Source of the DNA: Anaerolineae bacterium
GTDB taxonomy: Bacteria > Chloroflexota > Anaerolineae > Aggregatilineales > Phototrophicaceae
Reading direction: 5' to 3'
DNA length: 32,337 nt
Assembly (NCBI GenBank): GCA_012270545.1
Contig: JAAXID010000283.1
Span: 1 to 32,337 of the forward strand
A program made the translations under genes and the position numbers. Positions 1 through 7,755 of the stretch are shown here, piece by piece; the first letter of the stretch is position 1; each line of letters starts with the position of its first letter. The notes under the pieces are model-generated. The model did not search any database. It worked only from the letters and a program-made list of their open reading frames with translations, and had not been told where the DNA came from.

Positions 1-580
1 TGATCGTAATCTCGAACAGGCCCGCGCCGGACATCGTCGGTCCCGAGACGACGCTGACACTGCCGACCTCCAGGTCGTTCCAGAGATGGATGCCCAGGCA
101 GTAGTCGGGCGCGGGCGATTCCAGCGCGCCATCCGCGATCATGTATTCGGCGCCTCTGCCCTGCTCTTCCGCCGGCTGAAAGACAAACTTAACCCGGCCG
201 CTCAGTTCCTGGCGATGATTCGACAGCAGTTTGGCGATGCCCAGGGCGATCGCCGTATGCCCGTCATGGCCGCAGGCGTGCATCTTTCCCGCCGCTTGCG
301 ATACGTAATCGGTCTCGTTTTCTTCTTGAATGGGCAGCGCGTCCATATCAGCGCGGTACAGCACCGTGGGACCGTCGACAGAGCCCTCGAGGATGCCGAC
401 CACGCCGGTCACCCCGACGCCCGTCTGCACTTCCAATCCAAGGCCGTTGAGTTCATCGGCGACGATGCCGGCCGTGCGCTGCTCTTCAAAAGCCAGCTCC
501 GGATTTTGATGAAAGTCGCGCCGGCGCGCAATGAGCTCATCACGCAGCGCTTGAGCATCCGCCATGAAATCAATTGCCAT
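1..580 (-). CDS. M20-family metallo-amidohydrolase, 3' end outside window
   Basis: Hydrolyses an N-acyl or amide bond of an amino-acid-like substrate, as in the HipO/AbgB/N-acetyldiaminopimelate deacetylase group. Starting at ATG 580, 193 residues can be read before the window edge. They include an early RRRDFHQNPELAFEE segment, LYRADMDALPIQE (74-86), the metal-binding CGHDGH (103-108), QPAEEQ (135-140) with the usual catalytic Glu pair, and GIHLWN (163-168). This is the normal order for the family. GAGGTG lies about 8 bases before the ATG and the start is 7 bases after the PIG-L stop, so it is the last visible gene of the PSP1/PIG-L operon. The exact substrate cannot be read. The family is clear; the C-terminal part is simply outside the window. 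Confidence 0.93.
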   Translation of the reverse strand, partial: MAIDFMADAQALRDELIARRRDFHQNPELAFEEQRTAGIVADELNGLGLEVQTGVGVTGVVGILEGSVDGPTVLYRADMDALPIQEENETDYVSQAAGKMHACGHDGHTAIALGIAKLLSNHRQELSGRVKFVFQPAEEQGRGAEYMIADGALESPAPDYCLGIHLWNDLEVGSVSVVSGPTMSGAGLFEITI

Positions 581-587
581 AGTGTCT

Positions 588-1316
588 TCACCTCATATTG
601 ATCACGCGGAATCGCTCAATCCGGCGCGGGTATTCAGGCGGCGAGTTCGGATCCAGCGACCGCTGCCGGATATTCTCCGCCATTTTCTCCATATCCGAGA
701 TCTGCGTCTTGTGCGCGCGCAGGGATTCTATCTGCCGCTCTACCGCGTCCGTCACGTCAACGGTCAACGTCGGTTCAACGGCGCCGGCAATATATACCGT
801 GCTCACGTTATGCGTTTCCAAACCCTCATCGCGTTCATGCTCTATGAAGTTGAGCCGATCGCGGGCGGTCGGGAAGACCGCTTCCAGCGTGGCCGCGCCG
901 ATCGCCCGATGGTCGGGATGGTTGATGCCGCGCGAGCCAAACCAGCGCGTGGGATCGAGCGTCACTACGACATCGGGCTTCTTCAGGCGAATCATCCGCG
1001 TGATATCGCGGCGCAGCTCCAGCGTCGGGAAGAGTTCCCCGTCCTTATAACGCAAGAAGATGACGTCCTTGACACCCAGGGCGGCGGCCGCTTCCTGCTC
1101 TTCCCGCTCACGGATCTCGGCTAGGCGTTCCTGTGTCATGTCGGGGTCGGCGCTTCCCTTGTCGCCACTGGTCGCGATGACGAAACTGATTTCCGCGCCA
1201 TCGGCAGCCCACTTGGCGAAGGTGCCGCCGGCGAAGAATTCGGGATCGTCAGGATGTGCGAAGATACCAAGCACGCGCCCCAGTTTTCCGTTTTTGCTTT
1301 CGTCCTTCGCCATCAT
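588..1316 (-). CDS. PIG-L (LmbE-like) family deacetylase
   Basis: Zinc-dependent deacetylase fold of the GlcNAc-PI de-N-acetylase/LmbE/BshB superfamily, 242 residues. The metal-binding motif AHPDD is at 20-24 (preceded by VLGIF) and the second metal motif INHPDHR at 131-137. Between them are the ATSGDKGS and ERLAEIREREEQEAA segments usual in this family. An open frame runs further upstream, but that part is the out-of-frame shadow of the PSP1 tail. The tandem ATGs at 1316 and 1313 sit 4 bases after the PSP1 stop and are the plausible start. Known relatives act on GlcNAc-type conjugates (mycothiol, bacillithiol, GPI precursors). With a PSP1 protein upstream and an M20 amidohydrolase downstream, a substrate cannot be named. 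Confidence 0.9.
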   Translation of the reverse strand: MMAKDESKNGKLGRVLGIFAHPDDPEFFAGGTFAKWAADGAEISFVIATSGDKGSADPDMTQERLAEIREREEQEAAAALGVKDVIFLRYKDGELFPTLELRRDITRMIRLKKPDVVVTLDPTRWFGSRGINHPDHRAIGAATLEAVFPTARDRLNFIEHERDEGLETHNVSTVYIAGAVEPTLTVDVTDAVERQIESLRAHKTQISDMEKMAENIRQRSLDPNSPPEYPRRIERFRVINMR

Positions 1317-1320
1317 GGGT

Positions 1321-2451
1321 TCAGCTGTTCTCGCTGTCAGTTTTCGAGCGCTCCGACCTTTGGCTGGATCGCCTGCCACCGCGGCGCCTTCCCCGCCGTC
1401 GCCGGTTGGATTGGGAAGCGTCGCCACCGGAGCGACCACGCGACTTCCGCGACCGGCGTCTGCGCGGTTTTTCCTCGTCAGGCTTGTCCTCTTCGTCCGC
1501 TTTGCGTTCTGGCTCGCGCGTGACATGAAGTCGATCCGCCTGTCGTTGGCCAACCGGCCTGCCACATTCACAGCTGCCGTCGCCGTGTTTGTCACAAGGC
1601 GAATGCGCCTTTTCCGCCAGCTTGCGAAATTCTTCCAGCGGGATGATGTCTTCGCGCTCGACAACTTTGCGCAGTCCCTCGCCAACTTCAACCAGCACAG
1701 CGTCTCGCAGCGGAAGCTGGTCTAGCACACGTCCTTCGCCGTGCGGCGTGCCGACGCGCTTGTTGCGCCGGGGCAGTTGACGGCGCGCTTCGACATACTG
1801 TTCGTATTCAAATACTAGGCAGCAACGCAGCCGTCCGCACATCCCCGTGATCTCTGACGGATTCAGGGAAATGCCCTGCGCCTTCGCCATCTTGATGGAA
1901 ATGGGGCTGAAATCAGTGAGAAAAGTGCTGCAGCAGCGCGTGATGCCACAGGCGCCAAAGCCGCCCAGCAGCTTCGCCACATCGCGCGGTCCAATCTGAC
2001 GCATTTCGATGCGCGCCTCGAATTTTCGCTGCAAGCGCTTCTGGAGAACCGTCGTATCGACCTTCTGCTCGGCGCTGAACAGGAAGGTAACAACGCTGCC
2101 ATCGTAATTGTATTGCGCCGCGACAAACTTGACGTCTGACATCCGGCGCAGATTTGCCGCCGCCTCGCGGCAAGTCTCCAGCGCCTCGTCCTGTTTCTCT
2201 TCCCACTGCTGCCGCAACACGAGATCGCGTGGCGTGGCCGGGCGCAGAATCTCGCGCAGCTTGCGGCCCTCATCGGGCGCGGTAAAGCCCATGATCTGGC
2301 CCATCTGTCGGCCGCGACGGGTATCGACGATGACGTAATCGCCCTGCTTTAACTCGGGATGATGGGAGAAATCAAAATGATAAAGCTTGCCGATCTTCTG
2401 AAAGCGAACGCCCGCGACCAGTTCGCTTCTCTCTACTTGGGCAGTTGCCAT
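1321..2451 (-). CDS. ricT: PSP1 domain protein (RicT/YaaT-like) with basic C-terminal tail
   Basis: The PSP1 core spans about residues 10-275. It has the family signature cysteine pairs CGITRCC (168-174) and CGRLRCC (205-211), which in the Bacillus RicT family help bind an iron-sulfur cluster and support RNA maturation/competence functions. Beyond the core is a roughly 100-residue extension. A small Cys cluster (C286, C294, C296) is followed by an acidic patch (318-328) and then a very Arg-rich, low-complexity stretch (329-370) such as RRRRGRRRGGRR. That tail resembles disordered RNA-binding tails. The ATG at 2451 follows AGG about 5 bases upstream. It is the first gene of the operon with the PIG-L and M20 genes (4- and 7-base gaps). 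The core assignment is firm; the tail's role is inferred from composition. Confidence 0.9.
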   Translation of the reverse strand: MATAQVERSELVAGVRFQKIGKLYHFDFSHHPELKQGDYVIVDTRRGRQMGQIMGFTAPDEGRKLREILRPATPRDLVLRQQWEEKQDEALETCREAAANLRRMSDVKFVAAQYNYDGSVVTFLFSAEQKVDTTVLQKRLQRKFEARIEMRQIGPRDVAKLLGGFGACGITRCCSTFLTDFSPISIKMAKAQGISLNPSEITGMCGRLRCCLVFEYEQYVEARRQLPRRNKRVGTPHGEGRVLDQLPLRDAVLVEVGEGLRKVVEREDIIPLEEFRKLAEKAHSPCDKHGDGSCECGRPVGQRQADRLHVTREPERKADEEDKPDEEKPRRRRSRKSRGRSGGDASQSNRRRRGRRRGGRRSSQRSERSKTDSENS

Positions 2452-2718
2452 AATCCTAGCCTCTTAAAGGCGCTCGCGTGCAAAACAGCACCGCGTGGGG
2501 CACACCATTCTTCACATTGACGCCCCGCTCAACCGTCATTCACTGTACTCGAAAACTGGGTCAAAAGCAACAGGAATGAGGGGAAGAAGAACCAAGTTAG
2601 TCATGCGATTACCATGGATGCAGCAGGCCAACTGGCGCCTAGGTGTTCTCGGTGGTAAAACCTGCATCACATGCTTGGCGTTAATGAGAAGCCCGCGTCC
2701 GCGATTTCAGATGTGTGG
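2452..2718. other. intergenic, no gene recognised
   Basis: Stretch between the divergent PSP1 gene and the repeat half-copy at 2719-2805. I see no convincing coding frame, tRNA or terminator. It must carry the promoter of the PSP1 operon on the minus strand, but no clear -35/-10 pair stands out. Confidence 0.5.
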
Positions 2719-2805
2719 GATACGGGCGACATGATATGTCGCCCCTACATCTAGGTTTTCCCGAGACTGGATTATCGGTTGCCCTATCCACAATTCACCA
2801 CTCCC
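2719..2805 (-). mobile_element. MITE-like repeat, half copy C (left arm only)
   Basis: Read on the minus strand from 2805, this matches the left arm of the two complete copies at 12631 and 20600. The shared order is GGGAGTGGTGAATTGTGGAT, then GCAACC, ATAATCC, GTCT, AACCTAGATGTAGGGGCGAC and a GGGCGAC/GTCGCCC hairpin (2724-2730 with 2738-2744). Similarity fades after about 85 bases, and the right arm with its inverted terminal repeat is missing. Its outer end lies 15 bp upstream of the -35 box of the aspartate kinase promoter. Confidence 0.75.
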
Positions 2806-2820
2806 AACGTTGCGGCCTGC

Positions 2821-2850
2821 TTGTCAACTTAGCGCCGCGCTTGCTAAAAT
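2821..2850 (+). promoter_or_regulatory. sigma70-type promoter for aspartate kinase
   Basis: TTGTCA (2821-2826) and TAAAAT (2845-2850) are separated by 18 bp, each one mismatch from consensus. Predicted transcription start is near 2857, giving a leader of roughly 65 bases before the ATG at 2923. Confidence 0.6.
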
Positions 2851-2861
2851 TACACTTAGCT

Positions 2862-2915
2862 GAGGCTCATCTCGCAATGACACAAACATAATACGCGACG
2901 CTTGGGAGGCTCATC
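2862..2915 (+). repeat. duplicated initiation-like segment in the aspartate kinase leader
   Basis: The 10-base word GAGGCTCATC occurs at 2862-2871 and again at 2906-2915. Each copy is followed by an ATGAC start (ATG 2877 and ATG 2923). The first ATG opens a four-codon frame, Met-Thr-Gln-Thr-stop. The second is the aspartate kinase start. This is visible in the sequence; any regulatory role is speculative. Confidence 0.4.
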
Positions 2916-2922
2916 AGCAGCT

Positions 2923-4344
2923 ATGACTACGCTGGTTATGAAGTTTGGTGGCGCATCGCTGGGAACATCCGACGGGCTCGCCCAAGTCTTGAGCATCATC
3001 GCCGGAGAGTCCAACAACTGGGAACGGCTTTTAATTGTCGTATCAGCCTTGGATGGCGTCACCGATATGCTGCTCGACGCCGCGCATTTTGCGCGAATCG
3101 ACCATCCGCGCGGTTATCGCCGCATCGCCGCCAACCTGCGCACGCGCCACCTCGCCTTGATCGATCAGCTTCCGCTCGATCGTCCGGACCGCAACACGCT
3201 GCAAGCCGATATCGATCAACTGATTTCGGCTTTGCTCGATGACTGCCTGGCCATCGCCAACAACCTGAACGAAGATCTTTCACCGATGCACAGCGATACC
3301 GTTGTGGCAGTCGGCGAGCGGCTTTCCGCACGCATCATCGCCGCGCTGCTGCGAAAGAACGATATCCGCGGGGTCGCCGTCGATGGTACGGACGTGCTGA
3401 TTACCGACGATGTTCACGGCAATGCCAACCCCGAACTCGGTCCCACCGCGCAGCGCATAGACGAAGTGCTAATGCCCATTTTGCAGCGGGATATGATCCC
3501 AGTCCTTACCGGTTATATCGGGATCACCGCCGCCGGCCTTACAACCACGCTCGGGCGCGGCGGCACCGACTACACCGCTTCGGTCATTAGCGCCTTGCTC
3601 GGCGCCGACGAGCTGTGGATTTGGACTGATGTCGATGGCATGATGTCAGCCGATCCGCGCCAGCAGCGGAATGCGCGGGTCATCCCCCAGCTCAGCTACA
3701 GCGAGGCGGCCGATTTCGCTTACTTTGGCGCCAGAATCCTGCACGCCCGCATGATCTCTCCCTTGGCGGAAGCGAGATTGCCCTTGCGTATCAAGAATAT
3801 CTTTCATCCGAAGGGGGCGGGTACGCTTGTCTCCAGCGAAGAAGGCGGCAGCGATCCAGTCATAAAGGCGGTGACATCGATTCAGGGCCTATCTCTACGG
3901 CGCCCGACCAGCGGCTCGTTGGCCGGTGTAACGCGGCTGGTGGGCAATACGCTCTTCAAGACCCTAGGCCTGCGCTCGGAAGTCCTGATCGCGTCCCAAT
4001 CGGCGAACAGCAGCTTCATCTGCCTCGTCATTCCCACCAGCATCGACATTGCTGGCGTTGAACATTTGCAGCGCGCCCTGCAGGCGAAGATGGCGGAGTA
4101 TCCGGAGAAGATGCCATGGGAAATAGAAAGGGTTTCGCTGGTGACAGCTATCGGCAGGGGCCTCCAGCGGGCGCCGCGACTCATAGCGCGCGTTTTGGAA
4201 CAAATGGATGGTATTGAGATTTGCGGGATTGCGCTTGGCGCCTCCAATTGCAGCGTCACCGTGGCGCTGGCGCGCAAGGACAGTCGCGAGGCGGTAGCGC
4301 GGATTCACGATCTGATCGTCAAAACCGACTCAAATAGCGCCTGA
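2923..4344 (+). CDS. lysC: aspartate kinase
   Basis: Phosphorylates L-aspartate, the first step towards Lys, Thr, Met and diaminopimelate. The 473-residue product starts MTTLVMKFGGASLG (the family KFGG motif). It carries the substrate/ATP-site segment TTLGRGGTDYTASVISALLGA, then WIWTDVDGMMSADPR and the conserved FGARILHARMISPLAEARLPLRIKN split over the end of the catalytic domain. Two ACT-like regulatory domains follow, the last with IGRGLQRAPRLIARVLEQ and GASNCSVTVAL. Length and the long helical insert near residues 60-120 resemble the ThrA N-terminal type. The start is chosen at ATG 2923 because GGGAGG lies upstream and MTTLVMKFGG is the expected beginning; an upstream in-frame TTG at 2902 is less likely. 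It is monocistronic; its last 26 bases overlap the 3' end of convergent glnA. Feedback specificity cannot be read. Confidence 0.95.
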   Translation: MTTLVMKFGGASLGTSDGLAQVLSIIAGESNNWERLLIVVSALDGVTDMLLDAAHFARIDHPRGYRRIAANLRTRHLALIDQLPLDRPDRNTLQADIDQLISALLDDCLAIANNLNEDLSPMHSDTVVAVGERLSARIIAALLRKNDIRGVAVDGTDVLITDDVHGNANPELGPTAQRIDEVLMPILQRDMIPVLTGYIGITAAGLTTTLGRGGTDYTASVISALLGADELWIWTDVDGMMSADPRQQRNARVIPQLSYSEAADFAYFGARILHARMISPLAEARLPLRIKNIFHPKGAGTLVSSEEGGSDPVIKAVTSIQGLSLRRPTSGSLAGVTRLVGNTLFKTLGLRSEVLIASQSANSSFICLVIPTSIDIAGVEHLQRALQAKMAEYPEKMPWEIERVSLVTAIGRGLQRAPRLIARVLEQMDGIEICGIALGASNCSVTVALARKDSREAVARIHDLIVKTDSNSA

Positions 4345-5653
4345 CTTCCCACTCCGTCACTTGCCGATTGTACTCATCGGATTCCTGCCGTTTGGCGGCG
4401 ATGTAACGGTCGCTGACATAGGGTCCCAATGCGGACAAGATGACATCATCGTTGCTGAGCGCCTCAAGCGCTTCTTCCAGCGAATGAGGCAATACTTCGA
4501 TCTGGCGCATCCGCTCAGGCATCCCTTGCATTAAGGTCTCTTCCATCGGATCAGCTAAGGGCATCTTGTGCAGAATCCCATCGAGCCCCGCCTGCAGCAT
4601 GACCGCCATCGCCAGATAGGGATTGGCTGTCGGGTCCGGGCAGCGCAGCTCAAGCCGCGTGTGAAATTCCTTACCGGGCGCCGTGCTGGGAACACGTATC
4701 AAAGCGCTTCGGTTCACATGCGCCCAGGTGACATTGACTGGCGCTTCAAAGCTGGTGCCCAGGCGTTTGTAGGAGTTGACAAGCGGCGCCAATACGGCGC
4801 ACATCGCCCGCGCGTGCTCCAGCTGCCCCGCCAGGAAGAACTGAGCCGTAGCCGACAGGCCGTATTCGCCCTCGCTATCCGCGAAGAGATTGACTCCGCT
4901 TTCGGCGTCGTGCATGCTTTGGTGCGTGTGCATGCCGGATCCGGGCAGGTCAACGTGCGGGCGCGGCATAAATGTGCAAAAGTAATTGAATTTGCTGGCG
5001 ATGGTTTTGAGAGCGATGCGCGCCGTCAGGATGTTATCGGCCGAACGCAAGGCATCGTCATATTGAAAGTCGATCTCGTGCTGGCCGCTGCCAGTTTCGG
5101 AGTGCGTCGAATCCACGCGGATTCCCATACTGCTTAATGCTGCCAGCATGCTGCGGCGCAGCGAGCGAATCGGGTCCTCCGGGATATCGAAATAGCCGGC
5201 GATATCGTTGTTCGCGCTGACCAGAGGCTGCCCCGAGGCATCAAGGGGAAAGAGGAAGAACTCAAGCTCCATGCCCGTTTTGAAGCGCAGGTTCATGCTC
5301 TGCGCCTGATCAAGCGCCTTTATCAACAGGCTGCGCGGATCGCCGATGAAGGAATCGCCATTCTGCGTGCAAATCGAACAGATGAGGCGAGCCGTCTTGT
5401 CTTCGCCGCTGGTCCAGGGCAATATCACGAAGCTCGAAAGATCCGGCACCAGGATCATGTCGCTTTCGGCCACGCGCGCGAAGCCCTCGATCGCCGAGCC
5501 GTCGAAGTGCGAGCCGTTCTCGACGACGTTCTCCAGTTCGCCGGCTGGAATCATGACGCTCTTCACCAAGCCCGTGATATCGGTGAACCAGAGCGCGACG
5601 AAACGCACACGCTGCTCTTCGACTGTCGCGAGGATGTCCGCTGCTGTAAGCAT
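4319..5653 (-). CDS. glnA: glutamine synthetase, type I
   Basis: ATP-dependent glutamine formation from glutamate and ammonia; the family forms cytoplasmic dodecamers. The 444-residue product carries the early FTDITGLVKSVMIP and FDGSAIEGFARVAESDM segments, MELEFFLF, GSGMHTHQSM and NPYLAMAVMLQAGLDGI, all in standard order. Length and the ending WEVRRYLSRF match the shorter GSI-alpha (Bacillus-like) form. I see no NLYDLPPE-type adenylylation loop, so control by adenylylation is unlikely. ATG 5653 is preferred because AAGGA sits 7 bases upstream; an in-frame TTG at 5668 overlaps that site. TATACT (5691-5696, minus) is a candidate -10, but no good -35 is seen. A 6-bp dyad CTATCG/CGATAG (5718-5750) lies further upstream and could be an operator. 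Probably transcribed separately from the aro operon. Confidence 0.96.
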   Translation of the reverse strand: MLTAADILATVEEQRVRFVALWFTDITGLVKSVMIPAGELENVVENGSHFDGSAIEGFARVAESDMILVPDLSSFVILPWTSGEDKTARLICSICTQNGDSFIGDPRSLLIKALDQAQSMNLRFKTGMELEFFLFPLDASGQPLVSANNDIAGYFDIPEDPIRSLRRSMLAALSSMGIRVDSTHSETGSGQHEIDFQYDDALRSADNILTARIALKTIASKFNYFCTFMPRPHVDLPGSGMHTHQSMHDAESGVNLFADSEGEYGLSATAQFFLAGQLEHARAMCAVLAPLVNSYKRLGTSFEAPVNVTWAHVNRSALIRVPSTAPGKEFHTRLELRCPDPTANPYLAMAVMLQAGLDGILHKMPLADPMEETLMQGMPERMRQIEVLPHSLEEALEALSNDDVILSALGPYVSDRYIAAKRQESDEYNRQVTEWEVRRYLSRF

Positions 5654-5770
5654 AGCGCGTTCCTTCAAGCTGAAAGACTCAAGCTGAAGCAGTATAGTGG
5701 ACGAAACTGCCCAGCACCTATCGGCGAGATAACTAAGAAATTGTCGATAGTCTTCATAGGTTTTGACCAG

Positions 5771-6220
5771 CTAATCGCGCAGCAGTTCCCAGCGTCTAAG
5801 GAGCGCATCCAGCGCGAGCAGGTAGCTGTGCCAGCCGAAACCGGCGATCTGCCCCAGACAGACGCCCGCCAGCATCGACTTGTGTCGAAACGATTCTCGG
5901 CCATGCACATTGGAAATGTGTACCTCGATGACCGGCAGCTCGATGGCGACGATGGCGTCTCGCAGCGCGATCGAAGTATGGGTGTAAGCGCCCGGATTGA
6001 AAACGACGCCATGCGCCCAACCGCGCGCGTCGTGGAGCAGATCGATGAGTTCGCCCTCATGATTTGATTGCGCCGTCCGCAGCGCGACATCATGACGCGC
6101 GATGTGGCGCTCGGCAGCGCTGTTGATTTCGGGCAGGGTCATGCCGCCGTAAAGCTCGGGCTGCCGCGTCCCCAGCAAATTCAGATTCGGTCCATGCAAT
6201 AGAAGAATGTGTTTGGTCAT
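5771..6220 (-). CDS. aroQ: 3-dehydroquinate dehydratase, type II
   Basis: Dehydrates 3-dehydroquinate to 3-dehydroshikimate. The 149-residue product is the usual length for the type II enzyme and begins MTKHILLLHGPNLNLLGTR, containing the GPNLNLLGxR signature. It continues with TAQSNHEGELIDLLHDA, NPGAYTHTSIALRDAI and VIEVHISNVHGRESFRHKS, which carry the catalytic Tyr/Arg loop and the conserved Asn-His pair. ATG 6220 lies 17 bases after the aroKB stop; the upstream open extension is shadow. Last gene of the aro operon. The next gene, glnA, lies more than 100 bases away. I saw no U-tract terminator immediately downstream. Confidence 0.96.
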   Translation of the reverse strand: MTKHILLLHGPNLNLLGTRQPELYGGMTLPEINSAAERHIARHDVALRTAQSNHEGELIDLLHDARGWAHGVVFNPGAYTHTSIALRDAIVAIELPVIEVHISNVHGRESFRHKSMLAGVCLGQIAGFGWHSYLLALDALLRRWELLRD

Positions 6221-6237
6221 GACGCGGTTATTCCTGG

Positions 6238-7755
6238 CTAAAGGACGGCACAAATGTCTTGCTTTGACAAACCTTCGATGACGGCGGCTTCGCCCAGATT
6301 CTTGAGCACAACCAGGCGAGACACGCCGGCTTTCCATTTCTTGTCGGTCGCCATGGCCGCGTACCAGCGCTCCGCATCCAGCGCGATATCCGTCGGCAGT
6401 TCGAGCTGCCACATCATTTTGAGGATGCGTTCGACCAGTCCATCATCAATGAAGCCCAAATTGCGCGACAGCCTCGCCGCCTTGACAATGCCGATCGCGA
6501 CCGCCTCGCCGTGCGGTATGGCGTATTCCGTCGCTTTTTCGATGGCGTGGCCGAATGTGTGACCCAGGTTCAAATGGGCGCGAATGTCTCTTTCGTAGGG
6601 GTCAACTTCGACGATATCGATTTTGACCTGCACTGCCTGCCGCACCAGGTTTTCAGCATTCTCCAGATTCCACAAGTCCGGATCAAGAAGCGCCGGGCGC
6701 GCTATCAATCCATGCTTGATAACCTCCGCCATGCCACAGCGCCACTGCAAGGGCCGCAAAGAATTTAATACATCCACGTCGATGATGACGCTGCGCGGCT
6801 GCTTGAAGGCGCCGATCAAGTTCTTGCCCTGCGGCAGATCGACTCCGACTTTCCCGCCCACACTGGAATCGACCATCGAAAGCAAGGTGGTCGGAATCTG
6901 CAGCAAGGGGAGGCCGCGCATGTAGGTGGCGGCGACGTAACCGGCCATGTCGCCAATCACGCCACCCCCCAAGGCGATCAGGGTCGTGCTGCGGTCGGCG
7001 CCAAGAACGAGCATCTCATCGTAAATGCTGCGCACCGTGTCCAAATTTTTATACGCTTCGCCATCGCGTACGATAATCAGGTTGGCCTTCGGCAAGTTTC
7101 GGACGAGTGTTTCGCCATATAGTGGCGCCACCGTCTCATTCGTGACCACCACCACATGACCCGCCAATCCGAGCGAATCGGCTTCGTCCGCAATCCAACT
7201 CAGCAGACCACTGCCCACATAAATCGGATAACCGCCGCCATCGGGACTGTGCACGTAAAGCGCGCCACTGTCGAGCGCCGCGATCTCACCGGCGATCTCC
7301 GCCGGCGTCTTGCCCGTGGTCAGAATCTGATAGGGCATCCGCGCATAGGCGCCCCGCCGCGCTTCAAACAGGCGCTCCCAGCCGGTCGCCAGCGGGCGAT
7401 TCGCGCTTTCCGCCAGGCGCTCACGAATATCCGCCTTGCTCGCGTTCAGACAGACGACCATGCCACTGCGAACCATCGTTTCGCGCATCTCGTCACTGAC
7501 CAAGGCGCCGCCGCCGGTGGCGATCACCAGACCGTTGCGCAGCGCCAATTCATAGACCAGGCGTCTTTCCAGCGTCCGAAATTCGTCTTCGCCACGGCGC
7601 TCGAAGATCTGCGGAATGGTCAGGCCGGCGCGCTCTTCGATTACGGTGTCCATATCGACGAATTCCCGCTTGAGCTTGCGCGCCAGGATCTGGCCGACCG
7701 TTGTCTTGCCGGCGCCCATAAAACCGGTGATGACGATGTTAGTCGCAAAGTTCAT
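6238..7755 (-). CDS. aroKB: bifunctional shikimate kinase / 3-dehydroquinate synthase
   Basis: Fusion of 505 residues catalysing pathway steps 5 (shikimate to shikimate-3-phosphate) and 2 (DAHP to 3-dehydroquinate). The AroK part (about 1-168) has Walker A GFMGAGKTT (11-19), VDMDTVIEERAG around 33-44 for shikimate binding, and ATGGGA. The AroB part (about 170-505) has the NAD-site GGGVIGDMAGYVAA, then DSSVGGKVGVDLP, GKNLIGAF and the metal-site GHTFGHAIE. A frameshift artefact is excluded because the linker reads through in one frame. ATG 7755 overlaps the aroC stop as ATGA, favouring it over an upstream in-frame start at 7782. The same domain order is known from Thermotoga AroKB. Confidence 0.96.
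   Translation of the reverse strand: MNFATNIVITGFMGAGKTTVGQILARKLKREFVDMDTVIEERAGLTIPQIFERRGEDEFRTLERRLVYELALRNGLVIATGGGALVSDEMRETMVRSGMVVCLNASKADIRERLAESANRPLATGWERLFEARRGAYARMPYQILTTGKTPAEIAGEIAALDSGALYVHSPDGGGYPIYVGSGLLSWIADEADSLGLAGHVVVVTNETVAPLYGETLVRNLPKANLIIVRDGEAYKNLDTVRSIYDEMLVLGADRSTTLIALGGGVIGDMAGYVAATYMRGLPLLQIPTTLLSMVDSSVGGKVGVDLPQGKNLIGAFKQPRSVIIDVDVLNSLRPLQWRCGMAEVIKHGLIARPALLDPDLWNLENAENLVRQAVQVKIDIVEVDPYERDIRAHLNLGHTFGHAIEKATEYAIPHGEAVAIGIVKAARLSRNLGFIDDGLVERILKMMWQLELPTDIALDAERWYAAMATDKKWKAGVSRLVVLKNLGEAAVIEGLSKQDICAVL

Noticed and set aside
1317..1691. N-terminal extension of the PIG-L gene
   Set aside because: It is the out-of-frame reading of the Arg-rich PSP1 tail; the family begins near the ATG pair at 1313/1316.
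5718..5750. CTATCG/CGATAG dyad as a terminator of the aro operon
   Set aside because: The stem is 6 bp with a 21-base loop and no T-tract; it fits an operator of glnA better, and that too is unproven.
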